Source: an uncultured SAR116 cluster alpha proteobacterium (lineage in GTDB: Bacteria > Pseudomonadota > Alphaproteobacteria > Puniceispirillales > GCA-002684695). From it: a stretch of 55,303 nt of DNA. The DNA is taken from positions 1 through 55,303 of the forward strand of contig CACAIE010000009.1 in assembly GCA_902532475.1 (NCBI GenBank), read 5' to 3'. Both the position numbers and the translations under genes were made by a program. Shown here in pieces: positions 44,187 through 52,543 of this stretch; position 1 is the stretch's first letter, and every line of letters starts with the position of its first letter. The notes beneath the pieces are model-generated. The model saw nothing but the letters and a program-made list of their open reading frames with translations, had not been told where the DNA came from and did no database searches.

Positions 44187-45282
44187 TAAACCTGCTTTGA
44201 GAAAAAGGAATTAGCTCATTGCCTAATCTTCCATCGTCTATGTATTTTGACAAATCATTTGCATGAGCTGCCGCAAGGGTAACCCCACTGTGGCAAGAAA
44301 TTGCAAAAGCACCTGGGTGTGTTTCAGATTGATCATAGATCGGATATCCATCAGGAGACATAACTCTTAATGCTGACCATGATCTAACAATTTGTTTACT
44401 TTCTAATTTAGGTAAAATTTTAATTGCTCTTTTAGCGATTTTTGAAATTATTTTTGGATCTGTAGAAATATTTTCGCCTATATCTTCATAGCTATCTCCT
44501 ATCATGATTGAACCTTCTTGTGTTTGTCTTAGTAATGTTGAAGGGTATTTAAGATGTTTATCAAGTTTTTGAGTTACTAAAATTTGGCCTTTTATAGGTT
44601 TCACTGACTGTTCAAGACCTACCATTGGAGCTAAATGTTTATTTCCTAGTCCTGCAGACAATATTAATTTACTTGAATAGTAACGGTCTATTTTTGTTTT
44701 AATTGAAAAGCTTGTTCCCGAACTTTCTATTTCGCTAACTTCTTCATCATATATAAATGTTCCATTATTTTTTAAAAATCCACTGTGAAGAGACTTTGTC
44801 AAATATAGCGGGTTAACATGTCCATCATGCGAAGAAAATGAACCCCCTATTACCTCTGATCCAAGTCCAGGCATTAATTTTGATAAATCTTTGTTGTCTA
44901 ACATTTGATATTCAAACTTCCCGTTTTGGTGACTTCTGAGAAGATCTAATTTATGCTTTCTATCATTATACTCTTCTTCATTTAAACAGACCTCTATCCC
45001 GCCATCTTTTTGAATGCCAAGATTTATTTTACTCTCATCTTCAAGTTCTTTACAAAAATCTGTCCATAATTCAGAAGATCTTAGGGTCCAATCTGCGTAT
45101 GAAGGGAAATCTGCTCCTTTCCCTTGAACCCATATTAATCCAAAATTACCTCTAGCAGCTTTAATACTGTTATTATGGGCATCTAGAATTAAACACTTTC
45201 TTCCTAGCCTTGACAATCCATACCCAATCGAAAACCCAATTAATCCACCACCAACGATTATGTAGTCATATGATTTGATCAT
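44176..45282 (-). CDS. HcnC/OoxB-like DAO-family FAD oxidoreductase (beta subunit)
   Basis: A 368-residue D-amino-acid-oxidase-type flavoprotein. FAD-binding motif is IIVGGGLIGFSIGYGLSRLG at the N terminus. The middle has SAGLGNKHLAPMVGLEQSVKPIKGQI and the C terminus the substrate-loop region RSWSALRVMSPDGYPI and AISCHSGVTLAAAHANDLS. With the two downstream genes it makes the catalytic subunit of an HcnABC/opine-oxidase/hydroxyproline-dehydrogenase complex. The substrate is likely an opine, N-alkylated amino acid, D-amino acid or hydroxyproline. It is the first gene of the operon. Confidence 0.9.
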   Translation of the reverse strand: MIKSYDYIIVGGGLIGFSIGYGLSRLGRKCLILDAHNNSIKAARGNFGLIWVQGKGADFPSYADWTLRSSELWTDFCKELEDESKINLGIQKDGGIEVCLNEEEYNDRKHKLDLLRSHQNGKFEYQMLDNKDLSKLMPGLGSEVIGGSFSSHDGHVNPLYLTKSLHSGFLKNNGTFIYDEEVSEIESSGTSFSIKTKIDRYYSSKLILSAGLGNKHLAPMVGLEQSVKPIKGQILVTQKLDKHLKYPSTLLRQTQEGSIMIGDSYEDIGENISTDPKIISKIAKRAIKILPKLESKQIVRSWSALRVMSPDGYPIYDQSETHPGAFAISCHSGVTLAAAHANDLSKYIDDGRLGNELIPFSQSRFNVS

Positions 45283-45439
45283 ATAAATCTGGCCATTCTA
45301 TGAGGTTTAAGTAAAATATCTGGTTTTCTATTAGTGACATAATCAGGGCAACTTTGAAGATCTATTCAATCAAATCCAGTTTAGTTTTTTTTAAAAGCTT
45401 TATGGCTTTATAATTAACTTTTTAGTTTCAAGTTATGAC

Positions 45440-46177
45440 TTATTTCATTTCAAACCCACGGTTTTTCAAAAATTGCCGCATATGGAGTCTTACCTCTCTG
45501 CCCAACAAACCTGACATTTGCTCACTCCAGGTCATGGATTTTTTATTATCTGTTCTCTTTTGGTAATATTTTTTAATTTCTAAGTCATACTCTTCAATAA
45601 TTTCTTTATCTTTATTATCGCTGTAGGAGTTTTCTTTTAAAACCACATTTAAAGGAAGACGCGGCTTAACTTCTGGGTTTTGATCAGGGTATCCTATACA
45701 CAATCCAAAAACGGGGTAAACATTTTTAGGTAGTTCTAGCAACTCAGTCGCTTTTTGAGGATTATTTCTTATGGCTCCTATATAGCAAATGCCTAATCCA
45801 GAAGATTCCGCTGCTATAACAACATTTTGCGCTAATAATGCCGTATCTACAGTAGATATAATAAATTGTTCTGTAAAGCCTTCAGTTGCTTTTGCTTCAT
45901 GCCAATTACAACACATTGAAGAACGGTTCAGGTCAGCGCAAAATACTAAAAACTCTGAAGCATCATTAATAAATGCTTGGTTATTTGCTAGCTCACTAAA
46001 TTCCTTTCTTTTTTCTTGATTTGTAATTCTAATTATTGAAACGCCTTGAAGAAAACTTGAGCTGGCAGCCGCTTGCCCTGCACGTATTATTTCATTTAAT
46101 AAATTCTCATCAATTTTTTTATCTTTAAATTTTCTAATTGAACGATGTGACTTTAGTAATTCAATTGTATTGTTCAT
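45440..46177 (-). CDS. nfsA: Oxygen-insensitive NADPH nitroreductase
   Basis: A 245-residue flavin reductase that closely tracks E. coli NfsA: TIELLKSHRSIRKFKDKKI at the start, AAASSSFLQGVSIIRIT, and EFLVFCADLNR. Later come VDTALLAQNVVIAAESSGLGICYIG, FGLCIGYPDQNPEVKPRLP and the WSEQMSG tail region. It binds FMN and reduces nitroaromatics and quinones with NADPH. No membrane segment. It is separated from the flavin dehydrogenase operon by about 157 bases, so it may be transcribed separately. Confidence 0.93.
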   Translation of the reverse strand: MNNTIELLKSHRSIRKFKDKKIDENLLNEIIRAGQAAASSSFLQGVSIIRITNQEKRKEFSELANNQAFINDASEFLVFCADLNRSSMCCNWHEAKATEGFTEQFIISTVDTALLAQNVVIAAESSGLGICYIGAIRNNPQKATELLELPKNVYPVFGLCIGYPDQNPEVKPRLPLNVVLKENSYSDNKDKEIIEEYDLEIKKYYQKRTDNKKSMTWSEQMSGLLGREVRLHMRQFLKNRGFEMK

Positions 46178-46345
46178 TAAATTTTCCTTAACTAGATCTT
46201 TGATGATTTAATTCTGTCAATTGAGTATTTACAATATAATATATTATTAAAATAATCATTTGTATTTTAAGATATAATATTAATGTAATTAAAGTTCACA
46301 ATAAATTTTTTTTGCATTTTATTAAAAACTGGAGATAGATACATC

Positions 46346-46957
46346 ATGGAATTTTATTATGCACCTTTTTCATGTGCATTTGCTGCACATGTTTTGCTAG
46401 AGGACGCTGAAGCAAAATACACTTCAAAACGAATAGACTTGAAAAAAGGCGATCAACGTTCCTCAGAATTTTTAAAAGTAAATCCTAAAGGGAGGGTTCC
46501 TGCTCTTATAACAGAAAAAGGCATTCTAACAGAAACGCCATCAATTTTATTATATATTTGCCAAACACATCCTGAAAAAAACTTAGCTCCTACAGACCCT
46601 TATGAACTTGCAGAAGCGCAGGCATTTAATATGTACTTATCTTCAACCGTTCATGTTGGCCATTCCCATAAGCATAGAGGTCAAAGGTGGACTGATGATG
46701 AGCATGCTCTTGCATCACTAACTTCGAGAGTAAAAGACAACATGACAGATTATGCTGAATTTATAGAGGAAAACTATATACAGGGGCCTTGGGTTTTAGG
46801 AGAAAATTATTCAATGTGTGATCCATATTTGGCATTGGTCACTAGATGGTTCAATGATGATGGAGTTGATATGAGTAAATTTCCATTGATTTCATCTCAC
46901 AATGAAAGATTTCACAAAAGATCAAATGTAATAAAAGTTAATGAATTACATCAATAA
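46346..46957 (+). CDS. Glutathione S-transferase family protein
   Basis: A 203-residue GST with an N-terminal thioredoxin-like domain (opening FYYAPFSCAFAAHVLLEDA; KVNPKGRVPALIT; ETPSILLYICQ, with the glutathione-binding Ser) and a helical C-terminal domain (about 90-203). It starts at ATG with GGAG upstream. The close paralogue in other proteobacteria is the beta-class GST. Likely roles are detoxification or isomerisation; the substrate is unknown. Its stop lies five bases from that of the convergent tartrate/malate dehydrogenase gene. Confidence 0.88.
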   Translation: MEFYYAPFSCAFAAHVLLEDAEAKYTSKRIDLKKGDQRSSEFLKVNPKGRVPALITEKGILTETPSILLYICQTHPEKNLAPTDPYELAEAQAFNMYLSSTVHVGHSHKHRGQRWTDDEHALASLTSRVKDNMTDYAEFIEENYIQGPWVLGENYSMCDPYLALVTRWFNDDGVDMSKFPLISSHNERFHKRSNVIKVNELHQ

Positions 46958-46962
46958 CTACA

Positions 46963-48036
46963 TTACTTTAGTCTTTCCTCTATAGCTTTTCCGGTAGTAA
47001 TAGTATCTGCGTTTCCTCCCAAATCTTTGGTTCTCAAAGAAGGCTCTAATAAAGTAGCTGAAATAGCAGAGATCATTTGGTCAGATGCATCTTTATATCC
47101 AAAATGTTCTAGCATCATAGCTCCAGCCCAAATTTGACCTATAGGATTTGCTATACCCATGCCCGCAATATCAGGAGCAGAACCATGTACTGGTTCGAAT
47201 AATGAAGGGAATTTATTTTCAGGGTTGATATTGCCCGAAGGAGCAATTCCAATCGTTCCAGTGCAAGCTGGCCCTAAGTCAGATAAGATATCTCCAAATA
47301 AATTAGAAGCAACAACTACATCAAACATGTCTGGATTTAAAACAAAGTGAGCGCATAAAATATCAATATGAAATTTGTCTACTTTTACATTTGGATATTC
47401 TGATGATTTTTTTTCACAAAGCTCATCCCAATAAGGCATTGATATAGAAATACCATTTGACTTAGTAGCAGAAGTTAAATGCTTAGCTTTACGTTTTTCA
47501 GCTAATTCAAAGGCATAAGTAAGTATTCTTTCAACACCAATCTTTGTCATCACAGTTTCTTGAACTACAAACTCTCTTTCTGTTCCCTCAAACATTTTCC
47601 CGCCGATTGAACTGTACTCACCCTCAGTATTTTCTCTTACAATCATAAAATCTATTTCGCCAGGTTTCCGACCTGCTAAAGGGGAAGGGACCCCGGGCAT
47701 AAGTTTTACTGGTCTTAAGTTTACATATTGATCAAATTCTCTTCTAAACTTTAACAAAGACCCCCATAATGAAATGTGATCAGGAATTTTTTCTGGCCAT
47801 CCAACTGCACCAAAGAATATTGCGTCATGCGCACTTAAACTCTCTTTCCAGTCTTCGGGTAGCATGGATCCATTTTTTTCATAGTATTCAATTGATGAAA
47901 ATGGATACTCTTTAAATTCAAGATTTATTCCATGCTTTAGACTAATTGCCTCCAAGCATCTTAATCCTTCAGGTACAACTTCTTTGCCAATCCCATCGCC
48001 AGCTATTACAGCAATGGAATATTTATTTTTCAACAT
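46963..48036 (-). CDS. Tartrate/D-malate dehydrogenase (isopropylmalate-dehydrogenase family)
   Basis: A 357-residue NAD-dependent beta-decarboxylating dehydrogenase. Family markers are IAVIAGDGIGKEV, FMIVRENTEGEYSSIGG, the substrate-binding LLKFRREFDQYVNLRPVKL, ATKSNGIS and SNLFGDILSDLGPACTGTIG. The VNLRP and EGEY segments match tartrate dehydrogenase (TtuC) and D-malate dehydrogenase (DmlA) rather than LeuB. It would turn D-malate or tartrate into pyruvate or related keto acids. It is convergent with the GST gene and divergent from the Gfo/Idh gene. Confidence 0.88.
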   Translation of the reverse strand: MLKNKYSIAVIAGDGIGKEVVPEGLRCLEAISLKHGINLEFKEYPFSSIEYYEKNGSMLPEDWKESLSAHDAIFFGAVGWPEKIPDHISLWGSLLKFRREFDQYVNLRPVKLMPGVPSPLAGRKPGEIDFMIVRENTEGEYSSIGGKMFEGTEREFVVQETVMTKIGVERILTYAFELAEKRKAKHLTSATKSNGISISMPYWDELCEKKSSEYPNVKVDKFHIDILCAHFVLNPDMFDVVVASNLFGDILSDLGPACTGTIGIAPSGNINPENKFPSLFEPVHGSAPDIAGMGIANPIGQIWAGAMMLEHFGYKDASDQMISAISATLLEPSLRTKDLGGNADTITTGKAIEERLK

Positions 48037-48175
48037 ATTAAACCCTAAAAGTTTTATAATGAATATATTTTTTTATATATTTAAATAGTAAAATTACAAT
48101 TTTACAAATGATTAATTAGGTATAATATTTTATGGGTTCATTAGAAAAAATATATTAGCATTTTTGGAATAATAT

Positions 48176-49177
48176 ATGAAAGTAACTAGATGGGGAATTC
48201 TTGGATGTGCAAAAATTGCAAAAGACCAGGTAATTCCCGCTATGATTAAAAGTGAAAATACGAAATTACTTGCTATAGCCTCTAGGGACAAGGAGAAGGC
48301 AGCCGATTTCTCTGAAAACTTTTCAATTGAAAGAGTATATGAAGGTTATGAAAAATTAATTTCTGACCCTGAAATTGATGCTATTTATATTCCCCTTCCA
48401 AACCACTTGCATGTGCCTTGGTCAATAAAATGTGTAGAGGCTGGGAAACATGTTTTATGTGAAAAGCCAATAAGTATCAAATCTAAGGATGTCTTGAAGT
48501 TATTTAAAGCAGAGGAGGATAGTAAGAAAATTATTGCTGAAGCTTTTATGGTGAGGTTCCATCCTCAGTGGATCAAAGCAAAAAAATTAATAGGTGACGG
48601 AATAATTGGCAAGCTGACAGCAATTCAAGGGTTATTTAATTACTATAATATCGATCCTGATAATATAAGAAATGATGCTGATATTGGTGGTGGAGGAGTT
48701 TTAGATATTGGTGTTTATCCTATCATTACAAGTCGATTTATTACTGGATTAGAACCGAGAAAAGTAGTTTCTAGTATGGAGTTTGATCCTAAATTTAAAA
48801 CAGATATCTTAACGTCCGCTATATTACTTTTTGATGATATTCAAATGAGTTTTACCTGTTCAACTCAGAGCCATCTGATGCAGCATATGAGGTTCATTGG
48901 AACAGAAGGCAGATTGGAACTTCCTGTTCCCTTTAATCCTTTGCCTGATGAAAAATCTAAAATTTATATTTGGAATGATGTGAAGCATCCATCGGAGAAC
49001 CCTAAAATAATTGAAATTCAAAAAAGTGATCAATACAAAATTCAAATAGAAGCAATGAATAACTCTATACAGAATAAAGCTCCATTTCCATTTGACCTAG
49101 AAGATTCTTATAAAAACATGAAGATAATTGATGCTATAATGAATTCTTCAAAATCAGGAAAATGGGAATTTATTTAA
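48176..49177 (+). CDS. Gfo/Idh/MocA-family oxidoreductase
   Basis: A 333-residue NAD(P)-dependent oxidoreductase. The N-terminal Rossmann domain begins RWGILGCAKIAKDQVIPAM and has DAIYIPLPNHLHVPWSIK and the catalytic-region AGKHVLCEKPIS (EKP with Lys). The C-terminal domain has GGGGVLDIGVYPI. Substrates in this family are sugars, inositols or trans-dihydrodiols; the last is favoured slightly by the pattern VLDIGVYP. It is followed 13 bases later by a PhzF-family gene in the same direction. Confidence 0.88.
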   Translation: MKVTRWGILGCAKIAKDQVIPAMIKSENTKLLAIASRDKEKAADFSENFSIERVYEGYEKLISDPEIDAIYIPLPNHLHVPWSIKCVEAGKHVLCEKPISIKSKDVLKLFKAEEDSKKIIAEAFMVRFHPQWIKAKKLIGDGIIGKLTAIQGLFNYYNIDPDNIRNDADIGGGGVLDIGVYPIITSRFITGLEPRKVVSSMEFDPKFKTDILTSAILLFDDIQMSFTCSTQSHLMQHMRFIGTEGRLELPVPFNPLPDEKSKIYIWNDVKHPSENPKIIEIQKSDQYKIQIEAMNNSIQNKAPFPFDLEDSYKNMKIIDAIMNSSKSGKWEFI

Positions 49178-49190
49178 TTGGTAATATCAC

Positions 49191-50105
49191 GTGGCAAAAT
49201 TAAAATTTTACACTCTTGATGTTTTTTCTAAAAATCTTTTTGGAGGAAACCCCTTGGCTGTTTTTGTGGAAGCAGATAGATTGTCGCAAAGGCAAATGCA
49301 GTGTATTGCCGCAGAAATAAATTACTCAGAGACAGTTTTTATCCTTAAACCAGATAATATTGAGAATTCAGCAAAAGTTAAAATTTTCACTCCTAAAAAT
49401 GAGCTGCCCTTTGCAGGTCACCCTAACGTAGGGGCGGGGTTTTTATTAAGCATGGATACAAGCTTAATCCCAGGAAAATTTACTCAGGAAAAACTGACCT
49501 TTGAAGAGAAGGCTGGATTGGTAAACGTTTTCCCTAAATTTCAAAGTGACACTGTAACTGGGTCTGAAATAGAAGCACCAAGCTTATTTTCAATAACCAA
49601 TGAAATTCCTGTCTCAATCGTATCAGATTGTGTTGGGCTGGATTATAGTTCAATTATTGTGAAAAACTCACCACCCGTTATAGCTGGTGTTGGACTTGAA
49701 TTTGCGATTGCTGAAGTTGAAAATAGGAAAGCACTGGATATTGCAAAATGCGATCTGTCTGGTTTTGAGAAAGCAAATAAAAGCTATAACTTTAAAGATG
49801 ATTTTTTTTCTTTAATGTTGTTTGCAAAAGGAGAAAAAAATAAATTTTTTGCTCGTGTTTTTGCTCCTTTGTCAGGGATTATTGAAGATGCAGCAACAGG
49901 AAGTGCGTGTGGAGCACTTGGTGGATTACTGGCAAGTTTAGACAGTATGGAAAGTGGTAAATGCAATTATACTATTCATCAAGGAGAAGCCATTGGAAGG
50001 CCTAGTATTATTAAAATTTCAGTTGCCAAAACTAAAGGGATCTTATCTAGAACATTGATTTCTGGTGACAGTGTTCTCGTCTCAGAAGGTACATTCTATA
50101 TATAG
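49191..50105 (+). CDS. PhzF-family isomerase/epimerase
   Basis: A 304-residue PhzF-family protein of the diaminopimelate-epimerase fold. Visible are FGGNPLAVFVEADRL, EINYSETVFIL with the catalytic Glu, LPFAGHPNVGAGFLL, and DAATGSACGALGGLLAS. The family catalyses proton shifts in small molecules such as phenazine precursors, but most members have no known substrate. It starts at GTG. With the preceding Gfo/Idh oxidoreductase it makes a two-gene unit. No phenazine genes are in the window. Confidence 0.9.
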   Translation: MAKLKFYTLDVFSKNLFGGNPLAVFVEADRLSQRQMQCIAAEINYSETVFILKPDNIENSAKVKIFTPKNELPFAGHPNVGAGFLLSMDTSLIPGKFTQEKLTFEEKAGLVNVFPKFQSDTVTGSEIEAPSLFSITNEIPVSIVSDCVGLDYSSIIVKNSPPVIAGVGLEFAIAEVENRKALDIAKCDLSGFEKANKSYNFKDDFFSLMLFAKGEKNKFFARVFAPLSGIIEDAATGSACGALGGLLASLDSMESGKCNYTIHQGEAIGRPSIIKISVAKTKGILSRTLISGDSVLVSEGTFYI

Positions 50106-50527
50106 GAATTTTGCATAACGCACAGGCAACATTTAAATTATTTTTTGCTTGAAATAGAAGATTTATTAATATAGTACTAATATAGTACTAATAAGATAAT
50201 ATTTTTATTTTTTGAACAGAATGCTGCTTTTATTAATTATAATAGTTAGCAAAAGTTGTGGGTGGCAACTATTCTCCTTACTCAGTCAAACAAAGTCAAA
50301 CTAGTTGTCATCCATAAACTATAAACTAAAAAAACTATATAAATTTTATTAATGTTCTGATTATAACAATAATGTTTTATCAAAGTAGATTTGGGGCAGG
50401 AAAAGTTTTGCGCCACTCAATATGTTTCTAGAATAGCTGTTCTTTTGGCAAATGATTTAGGAATCGGATCATATGCTAAAATTGAAAAAGTCATTTTGGA
50501 GTTCTTTTAATTTCAAAACCCGAAAAA
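50106..50527. other. Convergent 422-base non-coding gap
   Basis: This stretch lies between the PhzF gene (plus) and nudC (minus). It holds a 2.5-copy 11-base tandem repeat (50167-50188) and a direct repeat of AGTCAAAC (50284-50291 and 50294-50301). There is also a 45-codon open stretch ending at 50510 whose peptide (FCATQYVSRIAVLLAND...) is plausible protein but has no start codon or recognised family. It could be the tail of a decayed gene. No terminator hairpin was evident, although two convergent transcripts end here. Confidence 0.5.
50167..50188. repeat. 11-base tandem direct repeat, two perfect copies
   Basis: TAATATAGTAC occurs twice in tandem (50167-50177 and 50178-50188) and is followed by the partial copy TAATA. 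Each unit junction contains the palindrome TAGTACTA. The 11-base period is about one helical turn, so a repeated protein site is possible. Replication slippage in AT-rich DNA is the simpler explanation. Confidence 0.75.
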
Positions 50528-51487
50528 TTATTTGTTTATCCAGTCATCTATCAGTCTTCTCGAAATAGAAATTTTCCTAGGAAGAAATTTACCTTGGTCT
50601 GAAAAATAAAGAATTTCTTCTTTGGAAAACCAATTTACATCCTCAATTTCATTTTTGTTTATTTTGATATCAGTAGATTTCGCTTCAGCATAAAACCCTA
50701 ACATCAGTGAAGAAGGAAAAGGCCACGGTTGGGATGAGTGGTATTGAATATTTTTTATTAATATTCCGGCTTCTTCAAATACTTCTCGTGCAACGGCATT
50801 TTCTAAAGTTTCACCTGGTTCAACAAAGCCGGCAAGAGTTGAATACATTCCCTCTGGCCAGATCCTTTGTCTTCCTAATAAAGTTTTGTTTCCATGGTGA
50901 ACAAGCATGATAACAGCTGGGTCAGTTCGTGGAAAATGCTCTAACAAGCAATTTTTGTTGAGACAATTTCTTTGGTGCCCTGCTTTAGAAATACTAGTTT
51001 CTTTTCCGCAGTTGGAGCAAAAAGAATGTTTTTTATGCCAATTATTAATTCCATTTGAATATGCTAATATTGAACCAGATTCAATATCTATTAGGGGGCT
51101 GACATCCTTTAGGTCATAAAACTTCCCATACTGACTAAAGATGCTATTAACCTCGATTTCAGATAAATTTGAAAAATCAATGCATATAAAAAAAGTTTCT
51201 GAGACTTTATCGGTTGATGTTCCAAGGAATATTATATGATGCCTTTCATTCAAATGTTTACCTATATCAAAATAATTTGGAAATATTGCCTTTGGCGCTT
51301 GAAGTCTTTTATCTAATTTTGAAAATAAATTTAATGAATTCCATAAAGGAACAATTTTAGTTCTTTTTTTATTTAATTTGTTCAACCAATTCTTGTCATC
51401 TCGAAATAATATAGCTCTGTCTAGCCCACTGTAACCAAAGTGATTTGGTTTTTCAGAATATAAATCATTTTTATTGAAAGCAGACAT
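50528..51487 (-). CDS. nudC: NAD(+) diphosphatase (NADH pyrophosphatase)
   Basis: A Nudix hydrolase of about 319 residues with a zinc ribbon (CSNCGKET, then NCLNKNC) and a Nudix box GFVEPGETLENAVAREVFEEAGI. The NudC signature SQPWPFPSSLM follows. It hydrolyses NADH and NAD to NMNH or NMN and AMP, and in some bacteria removes NAD caps from RNA. The ATG at 51487 is chosen because GGA lies seven bases before it; a TTG four codons upstream extends the frame. It starts 23 bases after the RidA stop and so is the last gene of the right-end operon. Confidence 0.94.
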   Translation of the reverse strand: MSAFNKNDLYSEKPNHFGYSGLDRAILFRDDKNWLNKLNKKRTKIVPLWNSLNLFSKLDKRLQAPKAIFPNYFDIGKHLNERHHIIFLGTSTDKVSETFFICIDFSNLSEIEVNSIFSQYGKFYDLKDVSPLIDIESGSILAYSNGINNWHKKHSFCSNCGKETSISKAGHQRNCLNKNCLLEHFPRTDPAVIMLVHHGNKTLLGRQRIWPEGMYSTLAGFVEPGETLENAVAREVFEEAGILIKNIQYHSSQPWPFPSSLMLGFYAEAKSTDIKINKNEIEDVNWFSKEEILYFSDQGKFLPRKISISRRLIDDWINK

Positions 51488-51510
51488 TTTATATTCCAAT
51501 GGTTCAAAAT

Positions 51511-51906
51511 TTATTTTTGTGCTATAACTTCTATTTCTACTAAAAACTCAGATTTTGTAAAACCTGATACTATTAATAATGTGGATGCAGGTTTAATTGA
51601 TAAACCAAAAAATAGCTTGTCACGGACAACCATGTAATCCTTGAAGTTTTTTCTTGATGTCAAAAATGAACTTATTTTTATAACCTGTTCCAAGTTATAG
51701 TTAGCCTCTTTAAGTATAGACAGAATATTAGAAAAGCAAACTTCAGTCTGTTCTTTAAATGATTTAGGTATTGTCCCATCTTTCTTAATTCCCAACTGGC
51801 CGGAAGTAACTAAAAGTCCAGTGTTTTTGTTCAGTATTCCATGAGAATATTTACCAAATGGCAAGAAAACATCTTTAGGTGTTAAGGAGACAAAATTATT
51901 GGACAT
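51511..51906 (-). CDS. RidA/YjgF-family protein (second copy)
   Basis: A 131-residue RidA-family protein. It has PFGKYSHGILNKNTGLLVTSGQLGI near the N terminus, a central helix and TLLIVSGFTKSEFLVEIEVIAQ at the C terminus. The canonical NR(x)xxV region reads KPASTLLIV, so the catalytic Arg of enamine deaminases appears to be missing and the activity may differ. It starts at ATG with AGGAG upstream. It sits inside the minus-strand catabolic operon between the flavodoxin-fold quinone reductase and nudC, where related RidA proteins (as RutC) clear reactive intermediates. Confidence 0.83.
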   Translation of the reverse strand: MSNNFVSLTPKDVFLPFGKYSHGILNKNTGLLVTSGQLGIKKDGTIPKSFKEQTEVCFSNILSILKEANYNLEQVIKISSFLTSRKNFKDYMVVRDKLFFGLSIKPASTLLIVSGFTKSEFLVEIEVIAQK

Positions 51907-51933
51907 TGCTTATATACTCCTGAAAATTATTTA

Positions 51934-52527
51934 TTAAATAGAAGAAAAATAACGAGAAACCTTGTCTAAAAACTTCTTTCTATCAACACTTGTTGAGTGG
52001 TTCATATCATGAAGTTGCAACCATTTATATTTGCAAAACTTATTAAACAAAATTCGGTAACCTTTAAAAAGCATACTTTTCCCTGGATTTCCAATAAACC
52101 ATAGCCACCATCGAGGTGATCCAGAAGTTGTAACCACACAAAATCTCCGAATATGCTTTAATTTACCTTTTGGTATATTTTGTTTTCCTGAAGAGATTTC
52201 AAAAGCAACATCTGGCAACCAAACTCTTTCAAGCCAACCCTTAAGAAGAGCTGGTGGTCCATACATCCATGTCGGAAAAATAAAAATTAAACCTTCCGCC
52301 CAAAGTAAATTCTCGACATGCTGCTTTAAATTTTTGATATTTTTGTGAGTTTCATCTAGGTAACTATTCCACTCATCAAGACTCAATTTAGGATCAAAAT
52401 GTTCTTTATATAAGTTTATTTTTCTTATTTCATGTCCAGCCTTCTGTAGAGACGAACATGTGCTATTGTATAGGGCAGCACTAAAGCTTTTTTGGCTTGG
52501 ATGACAAAATAAAACTAAAAAACGCAC
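51934..52527 (-). CDS. NAD(P)H-quinone-oxidoreductase-like flavodoxin-fold protein (Flavodoxin_2)
   Basis: A 197-residue FMN or FAD-dependent quinone reductase of the KefF/NQO1 family. It begins FLVLFCHPSQKSFSAALYN and has IFIFPTWMYGPPALLKGWLERVWLPDVAFEI, the standard isoalloxazine-binding and dimer region. The middle ends VVTTSGSPRWWLW. It starts at GTG and lies 16 bases downstream of the binding-protein gene. It may reduce a quinone or flavin partner of the operon's oxidase, but its role is not shown. Confidence 0.87.
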   Translation of the reverse strand: MRFLVLFCHPSQKSFSAALYNSTCSSLQKAGHEIRKINLYKEHFDPKLSLDEWNSYLDETHKNIKNLKQHVENLLWAEGLIFIFPTWMYGPPALLKGWLERVWLPDVAFEISSGKQNIPKGKLKHIRRFCVVTTSGSPRWWLWFIGNPGKSMLFKGYRILFNKFCKYKWLQLHDMNHSTSVDRKKFLDKVSRYFSSI

Positions 52528-52543
52528 TGCCCTATATATTTAT

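Noticed and set aside
45283-45439. A hairpin AAAGC...GCTTT near A and T runs between nfsA and the DAO subunit gene as a terminator
   Set aside because: The stem has only five pairs with a poor T tract on the relevant strand, so it is not convincing.
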